Source of the DNA: Chloracidobacterium sp.
Lineage (GTDB): Bacteria > Acidobacteriota > Blastocatellia > Chloracidobacteriales > Chloracidobacteriaceae
Assembly: GCA_025057975.1 (NCBI GenBank)
Contig: JANWUV010000004.1
Location: 124,001-188,000 of the forward strand
Direction of reading: 5' to 3'
DNA length: 64,000 bases
The notes under the pieces: model-generated
The model's input: only the letters and a program-made list of their open reading frames with translations
Databases searched by the model: none
What the model was told of the DNA's origin: nothing
Made by a program: the position numbers and the translations under genes
Shown: positions 45,329 to 58,300 of the stretch, one piece after another
How the letters are laid out: the number at the start of each line of letters is the position of its first letter
How positions within the stretch are numbered: the stretch's first letter is position 1

Positions 45329-47161
45329 ATGTCAATGTCGGATGGTCGCCGTCAGAACCTGCCTGACCCGTACCGCTTGGTCGGGACGGTCATCAACGGC
45401 AAGTACCGGCTGGATGCGGTGCTGGGCATCGGCGGTATGGGGATTGTCTATCTGGCGCAGCACATTGGCATCAACCGCAGTTTGGCCGTCAAAGTGCTCA
45501 AACCCGATGTAGCGGCGGCCGATCCGTCCGTTGCGGAAGCCTTTCACCGCGAGGCCAAAATTTCCGGCGGCTTGTCGCACCCCAACATCATCTCCGTGAC
45601 CGACGCTGACACCTTACCCGACGGTACGCCGTTTATGGTCATGGAGTTGCTGGAATGTCCAACGCTCGAAGACGAGCTTCGGCAGGGTAAGCGGTTTTCC
45701 CTTGACCGAATTGAGCGCCTGCTGAGCCAAATTTGCGACGCGCTGCACTACGCGCACCAAGCAGGGTTGGTGCACCGCGATCTCAAGCCAGCCAACATTG
45801 CTTTAGTTGGGGCGGGGCAAGCCCACGAGCAAGTCAAAATTCTCGACTTCGGCATTGCCAAATCGTTGGGCGAAGGTGTCGGCAAGGTCAGTCAGGCGAT
45901 CGGGACGCCGCTTTATGCGTCGCCGGAGCAGTTCATTCAGGGCGGCGATATTGACGCCCGCGCCGACCTGTACAGTTTGGCTGTCATCTTGTATCGCCTG
46001 CTGACCGGTGTTCTACCTTTCCAGGGGAAAACCATTGGTGAAATCGTGTCGCTCCACCTGACCGCTCCGCCGCCGCCGCTGCGCAGCCACGCGCCCCATC
46101 TGAGCGAGTCCCTGGAGGCGTTTGTTCTCGGGGCCCTCGCCAAACAACCCGCTGGGCGGCCAGCGACGGCGCTGGAGTTCTTGGCAGGTTTTCGCGCCGC
46201 GCGTCGCGGCGTGATGGAAGCCAGCGTCCCGTTGGCCGGCGGCGCAACTGACCTCCTCGCTGGTGTGATTGAGGGGCCTACTGTGCCGCCAAGTGTCCCG
46301 ATTACCGCACAACCGGCGACGCCCTCGCCGGGAAGCGCCACCAGTGAAGTAACGGCGGCTCGCATTTCACCGACCCAGCCGCCAGCGTTGCCGCCGACAT
46401 TGCCTGCATCCGGCCCGCCACGACCGCCGACGGCCTCCACAACGCTAACGTTGGATTCGGCAGGTCGGCCGCCGTCTGCGGCAGCCAGCGGAGCGCCGCC
46501 GGATTCGTCTGCGCTGTTTCGGACAGGCATCCCGGTATGGGCTGCTGCCTTAATCGCAGTGCTGGCGGTTGGTCTCCTGCTGTTTGTCGGGATATACGTT
46601 GTTAGGCGCACATCAGCTGGGTCATCGTCTGGGGTATCCGAGCTGCAAGGGGAACGCCTTGAGACCAAGGCGGGAAACACTGGCGGGCAGCCTTCTGTCC
46701 CAGCCGCCTTTCGGGAGCGGTTTGACCAGGTTTCACAAGATGTTCATCAGGCAATGATGCCGGTCGGCGGTGAGGGGCAGGACAAGTTGCTGCGCGACCT
46801 GATAAATCTCAATCCAGCGATGATCGAAGCGCACCGGCGGGAAATTGAGGCGGCCGAAGGTCAGGTTGCGCAGGCAGCGGAAAAGTGGCGAGTGACCACG
46901 CCGCCGGCGTCGTGTTCAGCCAAACACCGTGTGCTGTTGGAGCGGTATCAGCAACTTCGGGATGCTTTGCACAACTATGGCGTATCCGTACGCAACTTGG
47001 GCAACGCTTTTGCGCGGACGGACTTTGATATGTCGCAGGCGCGGGAGCGTTTCGCCGAATCGGAACGCAACGACGTAGCGCGCGACCGGAGTGTGCTGGA
47101 CGCAGCCTGGCGTAGCGCTCGTCAGGCGGAAACCGACATGCGTGATTGTATCGGATACTGA
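45329..47161 (+). CDS. Transmembrane Ser/Thr protein kinase (PknB-like)
   Basis: A 610-residue Hanks-type kinase. Gly loop GIGGMGIVYLAQH, Lys in LAVKVLKPD, catalytic loop LVHRDLKPANIAL, DFGIAKSLG, then TPLYASPEQFIQGGDIDARA. The kinase domain ends near 290; a Pro/Ala/Thr-rich linker (320-400) leads to one membrane helix (AALIAVLAVGLLLFVGIYVV) at about 410. The remaining 180 residues lie outside the cytoplasm and are helical (QRVSQDVHQAMMPVGGEG-like region), with two cysteines (CSAKHR, MRDCIGY). No PASTA domain. Two ATGs near the start are both usable. Confidence 0.92.
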   Translation: MSMSDGRRQNLPDPYRLVGTVINGKYRLDAVLGIGGMGIVYLAQHIGINRSLAVKVLKPDVAAADPSVAEAFHREAKISGGLSHPNIISVTDADTLPDGTPFMVMELLECPTLEDELRQGKRFSLDRIERLLSQICDALHYAHQAGLVHRDLKPANIALVGAGQAHEQVKILDFGIAKSLGEGVGKVSQAIGTPLYASPEQFIQGGDIDARADLYSLAVILYRLLTGVLPFQGKTIGEIVSLHLTAPPPPLRSHAPHLSESLEAFVLGALAKQPAGRPATALEFLAGFRAARRGVMEASVPLAGGATDLLAGVIEGPTVPPSVPITAQPATPSPGSATSEVTAARISPTQPPALPPTLPASGPPRPPTASTTLTLDSAGRPPSAAASGAPPDSSALFRTGIPVWAAALIAVLAVGLLLFVGIYVVRRTSAGSSSGVSELQGERLETKAGNTGGQPSVPAAFRERFDQVSQDVHQAMMPVGGEGQDKLLRDLINLNPAMIEAHRREIEAAEGQVAQAAEKWRVTTPPASCSAKHRVLLERYQQLRDALHNYGVSVRNLGNAFARTDFDMSQARERFAESERNDVARDRSVLDAAWRSARQAETDMRDCIGY

Positions 47162-47294
47162 GGCCGGGACTATCCAGCCCAGCCTGCGGCGGGAAGGTCC
47201 TTGTTTCGGCCCGACGCGCCAAGTATCGTGCCGTTGGCTCGTGCCAACGTACCACACACGGATTGCTGAATCGTCTTGAAGAGGTTGCTCGACT

Positions 47295-47762
47295 ATGGAA
47301 GACAACGCGCTTACCGCGCCGCCGACGGACGACCAGTCGTTTGCCGGCTTTCCACGTGAAGAGTTGCTGGCGTTTGTACGCGGTGTGGCCAACATCATCG
47401 CGGCGGATGGCAAGGTGACCGACGAGGAGCGTGTCATGCTCTATGGGCTTATCCGCCAGACAGGGCTTTCAATTCTTGACGAGGATGTTAAGGCCGCCGT
47501 TGAAGCCGAGCTGGCCGGTCCATCGCCCATCGAGAAGGTCATTATGCCGGTCACAAACCCCTTGCTTCGCCGCGCCTTGTACCAAACTTGCGTCGAAGTC
47601 GCCGTCGCGGACGGCCACTTGGCCGATGAAGAACGCTTAAAGCTGGTTGAAATCGCCGGGTTGTTCGGTCTCAACAAGGACGCCGCGCGTGATTTCATTC
47701 AGTGGACGTTAGACAGTATTGCGATTGAGCGACGCGGCGCTGAGATCATTTCCAAGCTCTAA
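47295..47762 (+). CDS. TerB-family tellurite resistance / DjlA-like protein
   Basis: A 155-residue all-helical TerB-fold protein. Two metal-loop motifs are visible: IIAADGKVTDEERVMLYGLI and VAVADGHLADEERLKLVEIA, both ADGxxxxEE. These loops bind divalent cations in TerB. Bacterial TerB-like proteins may link to envelope stress; the function here is unknown. It follows the kinase gene by 130 bases and ends at a strong terminator. Confidence 0.85.
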   Translation: MEDNALTAPPTDDQSFAGFPREELLAFVRGVANIIAADGKVTDEERVMLYGLIRQTGLSILDEDVKAAVEAELAGPSPIEKVIMPVTNPLLRRALYQTCVEVAVADGHLADEERLKLVEIAGLFGLNKDAARDFIQWTLDSIAIERRGAEIISKL

Positions 47763-47787
47763 GCGTATGTTGCGGCTCAAAGGCATT

Positions 47788-47820
47788 AGCGCCAAGCGGT
47801 CGTCGCTTGGCGCTGCTTTT
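47788..47820 (+). terminator. Terminator between terB-like gene and erpA
   Basis: An 11-bp perfect stem AGCGCCAAGCG / CGCTTGGCGCT with loop GTCGT, followed by GCTTTTG. It may serve both the plus-strand terB-like gene and the convergent erpA. Confidence 0.85.
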
Positions 47821-47850
47821 GTTCGCCTCTGCGCTTGATGATCTCGCTGT

Positions 47851-48186
47851 TTAGACTGTGAACGATGCGCCGCACCCGCAGGTCCCAGTCGCCGACGGGT
47901 TCTTGAAAGTGAAGCCGGAGCCCATCACGCTTGATACGTAATCAATCTCGACGCCCTCCAAGTACTGTCCGCTGAATGGATCAACGAACAGGCGGATGCC
48001 GCCGTTTTCCTCACGTACGATAATTTCGTCGTCCTCGCGCGGCGCGTCCTCAACGTCTAGCCCGTACTGAAAGCCGGAGCAGCCGCCCGGCATCACCCGC
48101 ACGCGCAGTCCGCCTTCTGCGCCGATTCCCTCAGAAGCCATGAATTTTTTGACTTCTTCAACCGCCTTTGGCGTCAGATAAATCAT
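47851..48186 (-). CDS. erpA: Iron-sulfur cluster insertion protein (ErpA/IscA type)
   Basis: A 111-residue A-type carrier that delivers iron-sulfur clusters to apoproteins. MIYLTPKAVEEVKKFMASEG begins the fold; the three cysteines are in MPGGCSGFQYGLDVEDAP and TGTCGCGASFTV. The start at 48186 has GAGGCATGC upstream. Length and ligands are normal. ErpA versus IscA cannot be separated with certainty. Clients in this window would include the radical SAM enzymes HemN and BchE. Confidence 0.93.
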   Translation of the reverse strand: MIYLTPKAVEEVKKFMASEGIGAEGGLRVRVMPGGCSGFQYGLDVEDAPREDDEIIVREENGGIRLFVDPFSGQYLEGVEIDYVSSVMGSGFTFKNPSATGTCGCGASFTV

Positions 48187-48548
48187 GACCGCATGCCTCG
48201 TTTCTAAGCTTGAGATTTGCGACGTTAATGAGTCTTTACTCAACTGAAACAAGCCGTGTCAATGAGCGCTTCCGACGCTGCGAAACCGAACAGCCTTGGA
48301 CACGCTTCGGGCGTCTGTTTTCCGTGGGTTGTCATCCCTGCCGCCAAGGTTACGCCATCGCTTCAAAACGGGCTTAATCACGGCGGCAGGCGCGCTTCCC
48401 ACTGGACACACATGTGACTAGCAGCGGTTGTCGGGCGACAACAACCTGGGTTCGAACGTCACTGTCGCCCGCTCCTGCCCGGTTCAATCTAGTTTCCAAG
48501 GTTTTGAACAAGACTCCCGTCCGCTGCTGGCGTGGGTATAGGCGTGTA
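48187..48548. other. Intergenic region with alternative stem-loops
   Basis: No gene. At 48428-48471 two exclusive pairings are possible: GTTGTCG with CGACAAC (48428-48443), or GGGCGAC (48434-48440) with GTCGCCC (48465-48471). Between them is GGGTTCGAAC, which resembles a tRNA T-loop, but no tRNA could be folded. Confidence 0.4.
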
Positions 48549-48836
48549 CTACGACTTCGAGGTAAGCACGATGCGCTTCGGCTCCTCGCTAGCGGCGCTC
48601 TTGGCGGGCGGTGTCGAACCCTCAGTCGTCGCAGGCGTGCCTGACAGCCCGGCTATGATGCCGCGCATGGCAGAGACCGGCAACGCCGTTAGTTCGCCAA
48701 TGGCGTCAAGACCCTTAAACGGTAGGGCCGGAATGAACTTGAGCACCGAGAGCGTCGTCTCCACACCGATTTGGTGCAGGTGGAAGATTTTCTCCGATAG
48801 GGGCAGGTTTGAAAAATTGCTTTCGAGCGAACTCAT
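48549..48836 (-). CDS. Small hypothetical protein
   Basis: A 95-residue ORF with GGAGAAG upstream of the ATG. Residues 1-60 (LPLSEKIFHLHQIGVETTLS, VLKFIPALPFKGLDAIGELT) are helical and mildly hydrophobic; the last 30 are Ser/Thr/Pro-rich. No family recognised. The good ribosome binding site favours a real gene. Confidence 0.6.
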   Translation of the reverse strand: MSSLESNFSNLPLSEKIFHLHQIGVETTLSVLKFIPALPFKGLDAIGELTALPVSAMRGIIAGLSGTPATTEGSTPPAKSAASEEPKRIVLTSKS

Positions 48837-48962
48837 GGAAGCTTCTCCGTAACGCAAGGGGATTTAGGGTGTGGCTGAGACAACGATACACGATTGAACG
48901 GCGGCGTGCATACGCTTTCTCATCAGCGGCCTCATCAGCGGCTTCGGAGGAGCGCCTCCAGA

Positions 48963-49157
48963 CTATGGCAGGTAGCCGCCGCGTCGCCCGCTGAGCCGCC
49001 GCTCTTGCTCCTGCTTGCCGACCATCCAGAACAGTGGCCATATCAGTCCAGCCAAGGCCGCCGCCGCCGGATTGGCCCGCATTTTGAGAGCCTGAACAAA
49101 CGTGTAAACGCCAACGCCAAGGTACACCAAAAGCAGGAAAATAATCAGCCAGTACAT
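48963..49157 (-). CDS. Small membrane protein
   Basis: A 64-residue protein: one strong helix (MYWLIIFLLLVYLGVGVYTF), a second weaker one (NPAAAALAGLIWPLFWMVG) and a basic tail (QERRLSGRRGGYLP). The frame extends 33 codons upstream but without a clear ribosome binding site. Function unknown. Confidence 0.6.
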   Translation of the reverse strand: MYWLIIFLLLVYLGVGVYTFVQALKMRANPAAAALAGLIWPLFWMVGKQEQERRLSGRRGGYLP

Positions 49158-49388
49158 GCGCGCGCTCCCAGTCAGGCTCGGCGGCGCCGAGCCGTTTAGC
49201 GTAGGGGACACTGGCGCAGCATACCACAAACCACCTGTATGTCGGCTTACGCCCATGCGTCGGCTTCGTAGTTCGGATATGGGCGTAGGGAACGCCTTTT
49301 AGCGTTTGTGGCAGCATTGACCCCATCAGTAGTCATCCTCTATCTATATGAAGGCCGGCCAGCGTCGGCTCGACCGGTTGAGGGGGAC

Positions 49389-49715
49389 ATGCCTCACAAC
49401 CCTCCGTCCCCGTCTTTGAGTATGGCTCACCATTGTCGTTACGACTTCCCCCCGGAAAAGTGCTTCGATATGGGGTGTGAGCACTTTTACACCCAAGTGC
49501 AGGCGCGCTTTGAGCTGATTTCCGACCTCTTACTGAGGCTTCCGGCGACGGAAGCGGTGCTCTATGCTGAGTTAAGCCGCGAACTGGAAACCTGCCTGCA
49601 GACACTCCGGGACTTTCACGTTGTCTTTCCTAATTGTAGCGCCTCGGACTGTCTGGCGGAGACGGCGGAAGTACAAACCTCAAATCGTGCTGCACCTTCC
49701 CTAATGATGGAGTAA
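49389..49715 (+). CDS. Small cysteine-containing hypothetical protein
   Basis: A 108-residue ORF with GAGGGGG before the ATG. Cysteines occur in AHHCRYDFPPEKCFDMGCEH near the start and in FPNCSASDC later, so metal binding is possible. The middle (FELISDLLLRLPATEAVLYA) is helical. It ends two bases before the flavodoxin gene, so the two are probably co-transcribed. Confidence 0.6.
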   Translation: MPHNPPSPSLSMAHHCRYDFPPEKCFDMGCEHFYTQVQARFELISDLLLRLPATEAVLYAELSRELETCLQTLRDFHVVFPNCSASDCLAETAEVQTSNRAAPSLMME

Positions 49716-49717
49716 GT

Positions 49718-50272
49718 ATGACAACGGTTGCGATTGTTTACCACAGCGGCTATGGGCACACGGCGGCGCAAGCTGAGGCGGTGTTGCGGGGCGTGCAAAG
49801 TGTACCAGAGGTGACCGCCCATCTCATCCGTGTTGAGGACATCGAAAACCACTGGACGACGCTCGACGCCGCCGACGCGATTGTGTTTGGGTCGCCGACC
49901 TACATGGGTAGTGTTTCCGGGCCGTTCAAAAGCTTCATGGACGCTTCATCGCGGCGTTGGCTTCAACAGGCTTGGAGGGACAAGATTGCGGCCGGTTTTA
50001 CCAACTCCGGCAGTCTTAGTGGCGACAAACTCAACACCTTGGTTCAGTTGGCGATTTTCGCCGCGCAGCACGGCATGATCTGGGTTGGACAGGCCGAGTT
50101 ACCCAGCGGCCGCGCCGACGACGCCATCAACCGTATCGGTAGCATGCTAGGCGCGGCTGCCCAGTCGGATCACGGTAGTTCGCAGCCGTCTGCAGGCGAT
50201 CTGGCGACGGCGGAGAAGTTCGGCGCGCGCATAGCGCACGCCGCTCAGCGTTGGAAGCGCGGCGCAGCATAA
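49718..50272 (+). CDS. Flavodoxin-like NAD(P)H:quinone oxidoreductase (WrbA type)
   Basis: A 184-residue flavodoxin-fold protein. The FMN phosphate loop is IVYHSGYGHTAAQAEAVLRG, followed by IVFGSPTYMGSVSGPFKSFM and AAGFTNSGSLSGDKLNTL. It resembles WrbA-type quinone reductases that protect against oxidative stress. It precedes a superoxide dismutase gene by 22 bases, so the pair is a plausible oxidative-stress operon. Confidence 0.9.
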   Translation: MTTVAIVYHSGYGHTAAQAEAVLRGVQSVPEVTAHLIRVEDIENHWTTLDAADAIVFGSPTYMGSVSGPFKSFMDASSRRWLQQAWRDKIAAGFTNSGSLSGDKLNTLVQLAIFAAQHGMIWVGQAELPSGRADDAINRIGSMLGAAAQSDHGSSQPSAGDLATAEKFGARIAHAAQRWKRGAA

Positions 50273-50294
50273 CGCACGCGGGGAGAGGCTCTCG

Positions 50295-51035
50295 ATGACG
50301 GAATCTCGACGTAGTTTTTTGAAGGCGGCGGCGCTAACGACCACCGGATTCGCGTTGGGTAATGTTTTCGATACGGCGGCCGCGGGGGACAATGAGCGGG
50401 CGGCTGCCGGTCGGCTCACGGATGCCACCGGGCAGTACGCGCTGCCGCCCCTTCCCTACGACTACAAGGCGCTCGAACCTGTGATTGACGAAGCGACAGT
50501 GCGCTTACATCACGACGTACACCACAAAGCCTATGTGGATGGCGCAAACAAAGCGCTCACTCAGTTGGCGGCGGCGCGCGCCGACGGCGACTTCAACCTT
50601 GTCAAGCACTGGTCACGCGAGCTGGCCTTTCATGGTTCAGGGCATGTGCTGCACACCCTGTACTGGACAAGCCTGACGCCGAAACCTAGCGGCGGGCCGA
50701 AAGGCGACCTTGGCAAGGCGATCGCCAGCGACTTTGGTGACTTCGCCAAGCTTAGGGCGCACTTGACGAAGGCGACCATCGCCGTCGAAGCGTCGGGCTG
50801 GGGCGTCTTGGCCTACAACGTCTTAGAGCGGCGATTGGTGGTGTTGCAGGTTGAAAAGCATCAGGACCTGACGGTGTGGGGTGCGATTCCGTTGCTCGTC
50901 ATTGATGTTTGGGAGCATGCCTACTACCTGAAGTACCAGAGCAAGCGCGCCGACTACGTGACGGCTGTGTGGGACATTCTCGACTGGCAGGCGGCGGCGA
51001 TGCGTTTTGAAGCGGCCCGGGGGGCGGCTTCCTAG
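50295..51035 (+). CDS. sodB: Tat-exported Fe/Mn superoxide dismutase
   Basis: A 246-residue superoxide dismutase with an N-terminal Tat signal (TESRRSFLKAAALTTTGFAL). Metal ligands: first His in VRLHHDVHHKAYV, second in AFHGSGHVLHTLYW, then DVWEHAYYLKYQ with Asp and His. GSGH at the second-sphere position resembles Mn-type or cambialistic enzymes. Export means it guards the periplasm. The metal cannot be settled from sequence. A 45-residue leader is longer than in cytoplasmic SodB. Confidence 0.93.
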   Translation: MTESRRSFLKAAALTTTGFALGNVFDTAAAGDNERAAAGRLTDATGQYALPPLPYDYKALEPVIDEATVRLHHDVHHKAYVDGANKALTQLAAARADGDFNLVKHWSRELAFHGSGHVLHTLYWTSLTPKPSGGPKGDLGKAIASDFGDFAKLRAHLTKATIAVEASGWGVLAYNVLERRLVVLQVEKHQDLTVWGAIPLLVIDVWEHAYYLKYQSKRADYVTAVWDILDWQAAAMRFEAARGAAS

Positions 51036-51059
51036 CGCCCTTTTGGGGAGGGGAAACTA

Positions 51060-51087
51060 CCAGCGCCTCTTGCAGAGGCGGCGCTGG
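51060..51087. terminator. Hairpin between convergent sodB and metH
   Basis: An interrupted inverted repeat CCAGCGCCTCT-TGC-AGAGGC-GGCGCTGG with no T-tract. Position between convergent genes suggests a bidirectional terminator. Confidence 0.45.
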
Positions 51088-51113
51088 GCACTCCGAGGCC
51101 GGTGGCGTCCAGG

Positions 51114-54812
<3,699 letters not shown>

Positions 54813-54884
54813 TGGGAAAGGTGGCACTGGCGAGCGCACAAAGCAACCTTTAGGTTGAGTAAGTGAGCAGTCTAACGTTTTGCG

Positions 54885-54996
54885 TTGGTGGATGCTAGGA
54901 GGTTTGTCCCGAAAATGTACCGTATTTGCCGCCTTTTCCGGCCGGCGGCTAGCCGAATTGTTGGTGGATGCTAGGAGGTTTGTCCCGAAAATGTAC
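54885..54996. repeat. Two identical 36-base direct repeats, 40 bases apart
   Basis: The 36-base unit, beginning TTGGTGGATGCTAGGAGG and ending TCCCGAAAATGTAC, occurs at 54885-54920 and 54961-54996 with a 40-base interval. Unit length and interval match the CRISPR geometry of the neighbouring array, but the sequence is unrelated to that array's repeat. Confidence 0.85.
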
Positions 54997-55362
54997 GGTA
55001 GTGGGAAGGTGCGCCTACAGCTGAGGGGGAGTGAAGGGGAGTGGGGAATAGATGTGGCGGCGGAGACTTTGCGACATTGGCGGCCGTGCTTCCGCTGCCA
55101 GCGCTTGCTTGCAGCAACCAAAAACGCTTACTGTGCCGGACGCCAGCTGGCGGTAGGCGTACCTCCGCCTGCCAGCCAACCCGTTGGCTAACCCCGTCCA
55201 CGCCCCAAAAGGGGGTAGGTTAGCCAACTGGGGAAGTCCTTTCTTTGAAAAGAGTTAGCTTTTGGCGTGCCGGCGGCGGCTTGTGCCGTTGCCGGTCGTG
55301 CCGGTCGGGTTAGCCAAAAGGGGCTATTTGGCTATTGACAGCAAAGGGGTTACGAGTGCAGG
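54997..55362 (+). promoter_or_regulatory. Presumed CRISPR leader region
   Basis: The stretch left of the first repeat has no gene. The array polarity (repeat 3' end ATTGAAAC, degenerate repeat at the right) puts the leader here. It contains several short inverted repeats built from GTTAGCCAA/TTGGCTAAC-like words (55185-55235 and 55309-55335) and a TTGACA at 55335-55340, but no convincing -10 box was found. Confidence 0.5.
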
Positions 55363-58300
55363 CTCTGGATTGAAGACGCGCTTACAAGCGGATTGAAACT
55401 CGGCCGCGCCGGACGGCCGGAAGCAAGAGAGGAATCTGAGAATCTCTGGATTGAAGACGCGCTTACAAGCGGATTGAAACCTTGGCGGCGTCGCGCTTGG
55501 CGCGACCTACCCCTTTTTTTCCTCTGGATTGAAGACGCGCTTACAAGCGGATTGAAACGGCCGGAGTTACTAAAGCGTACCAATACATCCCCGGGTTAGC
55601 TCTGGATTGAAGACGCGCTTACAAGCGGATTGAAACTTGCGCGCACAAGCGTTGTGCGCGCTTCCTTGCGCGCGAAACTCTGGATTGAAGACGCGCTTAC
55701 AAGCGGATTGAAACCTCTTTGGAAGCCGCGCGACGCCGAGCGGCGTCGGCGGCCTCCTCTGGATTGAAGACGCGCTTACAAGCGGATTGAAACAAAGCTT
55801 GGTCCCCTACTTCGAGCTTTACTTGTGCTCGGTCTCTGGATTGAAGACGCGCTTACAAGCGGATTGAAACTTCTAGCGCGCCGTGACGGTAGGCGCGAAG
55901 TACTAACTGCTCTGGATTGAAGACGCGCTTACAAGCGGATTGAAACTACAGCCCCGGGTTTGGTATAACCGCGGAATTGAGAATGTACTCTGGATTGAAG
56001 ACGCGCTTACAAGCGGATTGAAACTCGTCGTAAGCGAACGGCGCTTCAATTTCCGCTCCAATCCCCTCTGGATTGAAGACGCGCTTACAAGCGGATTGAA
56101 ACTCCGGGTCCGGTGAGGACCGCGGAGTTTAGAATGTATTTCACCACTCTGGATTGAAGACGCGCTTACAAGCGGATTGAAACAAGGACTCATCCCCAGG
56201 CTGGAGATGGACCTGAATACGGTCAACTCTGGATTGAAGACGCGCTTACAAGCGGATTGAAACGAGAGAAGCTCCGCCGTCGCTTGGTGTCCGACGGCGG
56301 AAATGCTCTGGATTGAAGACGCGCTTACAAGCGGATTGAAACCTGATAGCCTCGGCGAGTGAAGCGCGTTGAATCGCCGAGGCAACTCTGGATTGAAGAC
56401 GCGCTTACAAGCGGATTGAAACACAGCCCGAATTCAAGGTCTTCGAGCTGGGGCTGGATTTCTCCTCTGGATTGAAGACGCGCTTACAAGCGGATTGAAA
56501 CAGGGCTTGGTCGTTGATCTCTAGGGTCACTTGAACCCTATTAACTCTGGATTGAAGACGCGCTTACAAGCGGATTGAAACGTGATTAGCGTGTACTGAA
56601 ATACTCCGGGTCCAGTGATGACTCTGGATTGAAGACGCGCTTACAAGCGGATTGAAACTACCGCTGCGTTTAATAGATACCGCATCTCTGCCTCTCCACT
56701 CTGGATTGAAGACGCGCTTACAAGCGGATTGAAACGACTTCAATCTGCAGACTAAAGCTTGGTCCCCTACTTCGAGCTCTCTGGATTGAAGACGCGCTTA
56801 CAAGCGGATTGAAACCCCTAAAAGGGCGGACAACAAATCCGCCGTCGGTTGCTCTGGATTGAAGACGCGCTTACAAGCGGATTGAAACTACTTATTGCTT
56901 GACTTGAAAATCGTCTTGCTCTCCAGCGCACGCTCTGGATTGAAGACGCGCTTACAAGCGGATTGAAACAGGGTTATTTACTTTTTGAAGAGGGTCTTGC
57001 CCTCCAACACGCCTCTGGATTGAAGACGCGCTTACAAGCGGATTGAAACGTAAGTGGCTTGTACTGATAAGGACCCGGAAAGACCTCTGAAACTCTGGAT
57101 TGAAGACGCGCTTACAAGCGGATTGAAACAACAAATCCGCCGTCGGTTGGTGTCCGATGGCGGAAATATACTCTGGATTGAAGACGCGCTTACAAGCGGA
57201 TTGAAACGCTTCAGCCCAGGCACAGGCCTGGGCCGGTGTAATGAGTTCCTCTGGATTGAAGACGCGCTTACAAGCGGATTGAAACCAAAGTCTTTTAACT
57301 CCATAACCCTCCGTATTTACCGCCCTACTCTGGATTGAAGACGCGCTTACAAGCGGATTGAAACTATTCTAGGCGAGTGAGAATGCCGAACTCGAGGTCC
57401 CCGAGTTCTCTGGATTGAAGACGCGCTTACAAGCGGATTGAAACGTCGGAGAGAAGCTCCGCCGTCGGCTTGTGCCCGATGGCCGAGCTCTGGATTGAAG
57501 ACGCGCTTACAAGCGGATTGAAACATGAACCTGTATGCGGTTTACTTCAACTCTCCGACCCAGCAGCTCTGGATTGAAGACGCGCTTACAAGCGGATTGA
57601 AACTCAAAACCTCCGTCTTCATACTTGCCTCCAATGAAAACCGCTCTGGATTGAAGACGCGCTTACAAGCGGATTGAAACCAAAATAACCCTGGATTTGG
57701 TATGACTGCTGCGTTTAATAGGTCTCTGGATTGAAGACGCGCTTACAAGCGGATTGAAACCCGCGCGTTGGCGCGGCCTCTGTGTTTACCCTATCCCGGC
57801 GCTCTGGATTGAAGACGCGCTTACAAGCGGATTGAAACAACACGGCGTAGTCGGCGCTAAAGTCAAAGGTAAGCTTATGCTCTGGATTGAAGACGCGCTT
57901 ACAAGCGGATTGAAACCAGTGCCTGGTCGCCGACCTCTAGACTGATTTGTATTCTGTTGCCTCTGGATTGAAGACGCGCTTACAAGCGGATTGAAACGCT
58001 ACTCGTACGTGACCTTGCATCCCTGTTGACGGATCTCTGGATTGAAGACGCGCTTACAAGCGGATTGAAACGTGTTCCCGGCGATTATTGTTAGTTTCTT
58101 CATAAGCACCTCCTCTCTGGATTGAAGACGCGCTTACAAGCGGATTGAAACCTACGCTTGCCTGCCGACAAGGAACGACACGAAACAGTAACCACTCTGG
58201 ATTGAAGACGCGCTTACAAGCGGATTGAAACGGGCCTGGTCCCCGACATTAAGGGTCACTTGGACCCGGTTTACCTCTGGATTGAAGACGCGCTTACAAG

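Noticed and set aside
48421-48480. tRNA-like GGGTTCGAAC with GTCGCCCGCTCC downstream
   Set aside because: No T-stem pairing, and no D- or anticodon arm can be folded; the matching acceptor strand lies only 38 bases away.
54885-54996. Calling the 36-base direct repeat pair a second CRISPR array
   Set aside because: Only two copies and no recognisable repeat features; reported as a repeat instead.
55335-55362. TTGACA as a leader promoter
   Set aside because: No acceptable -10 hexamer at 16-18 bases; left as unconfirmed.
55903-56424. Long ORFs inside the CRISPR array with recurring peptides such as LWIEDALTSGLK or FNPLVSASSIQ
   Set aside because: They are translations of the CRISPR repeat with spacers between; the repeat has no stop in those frames. 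The spacer parts do reflect target genes, but the ORFs themselves are not genes.
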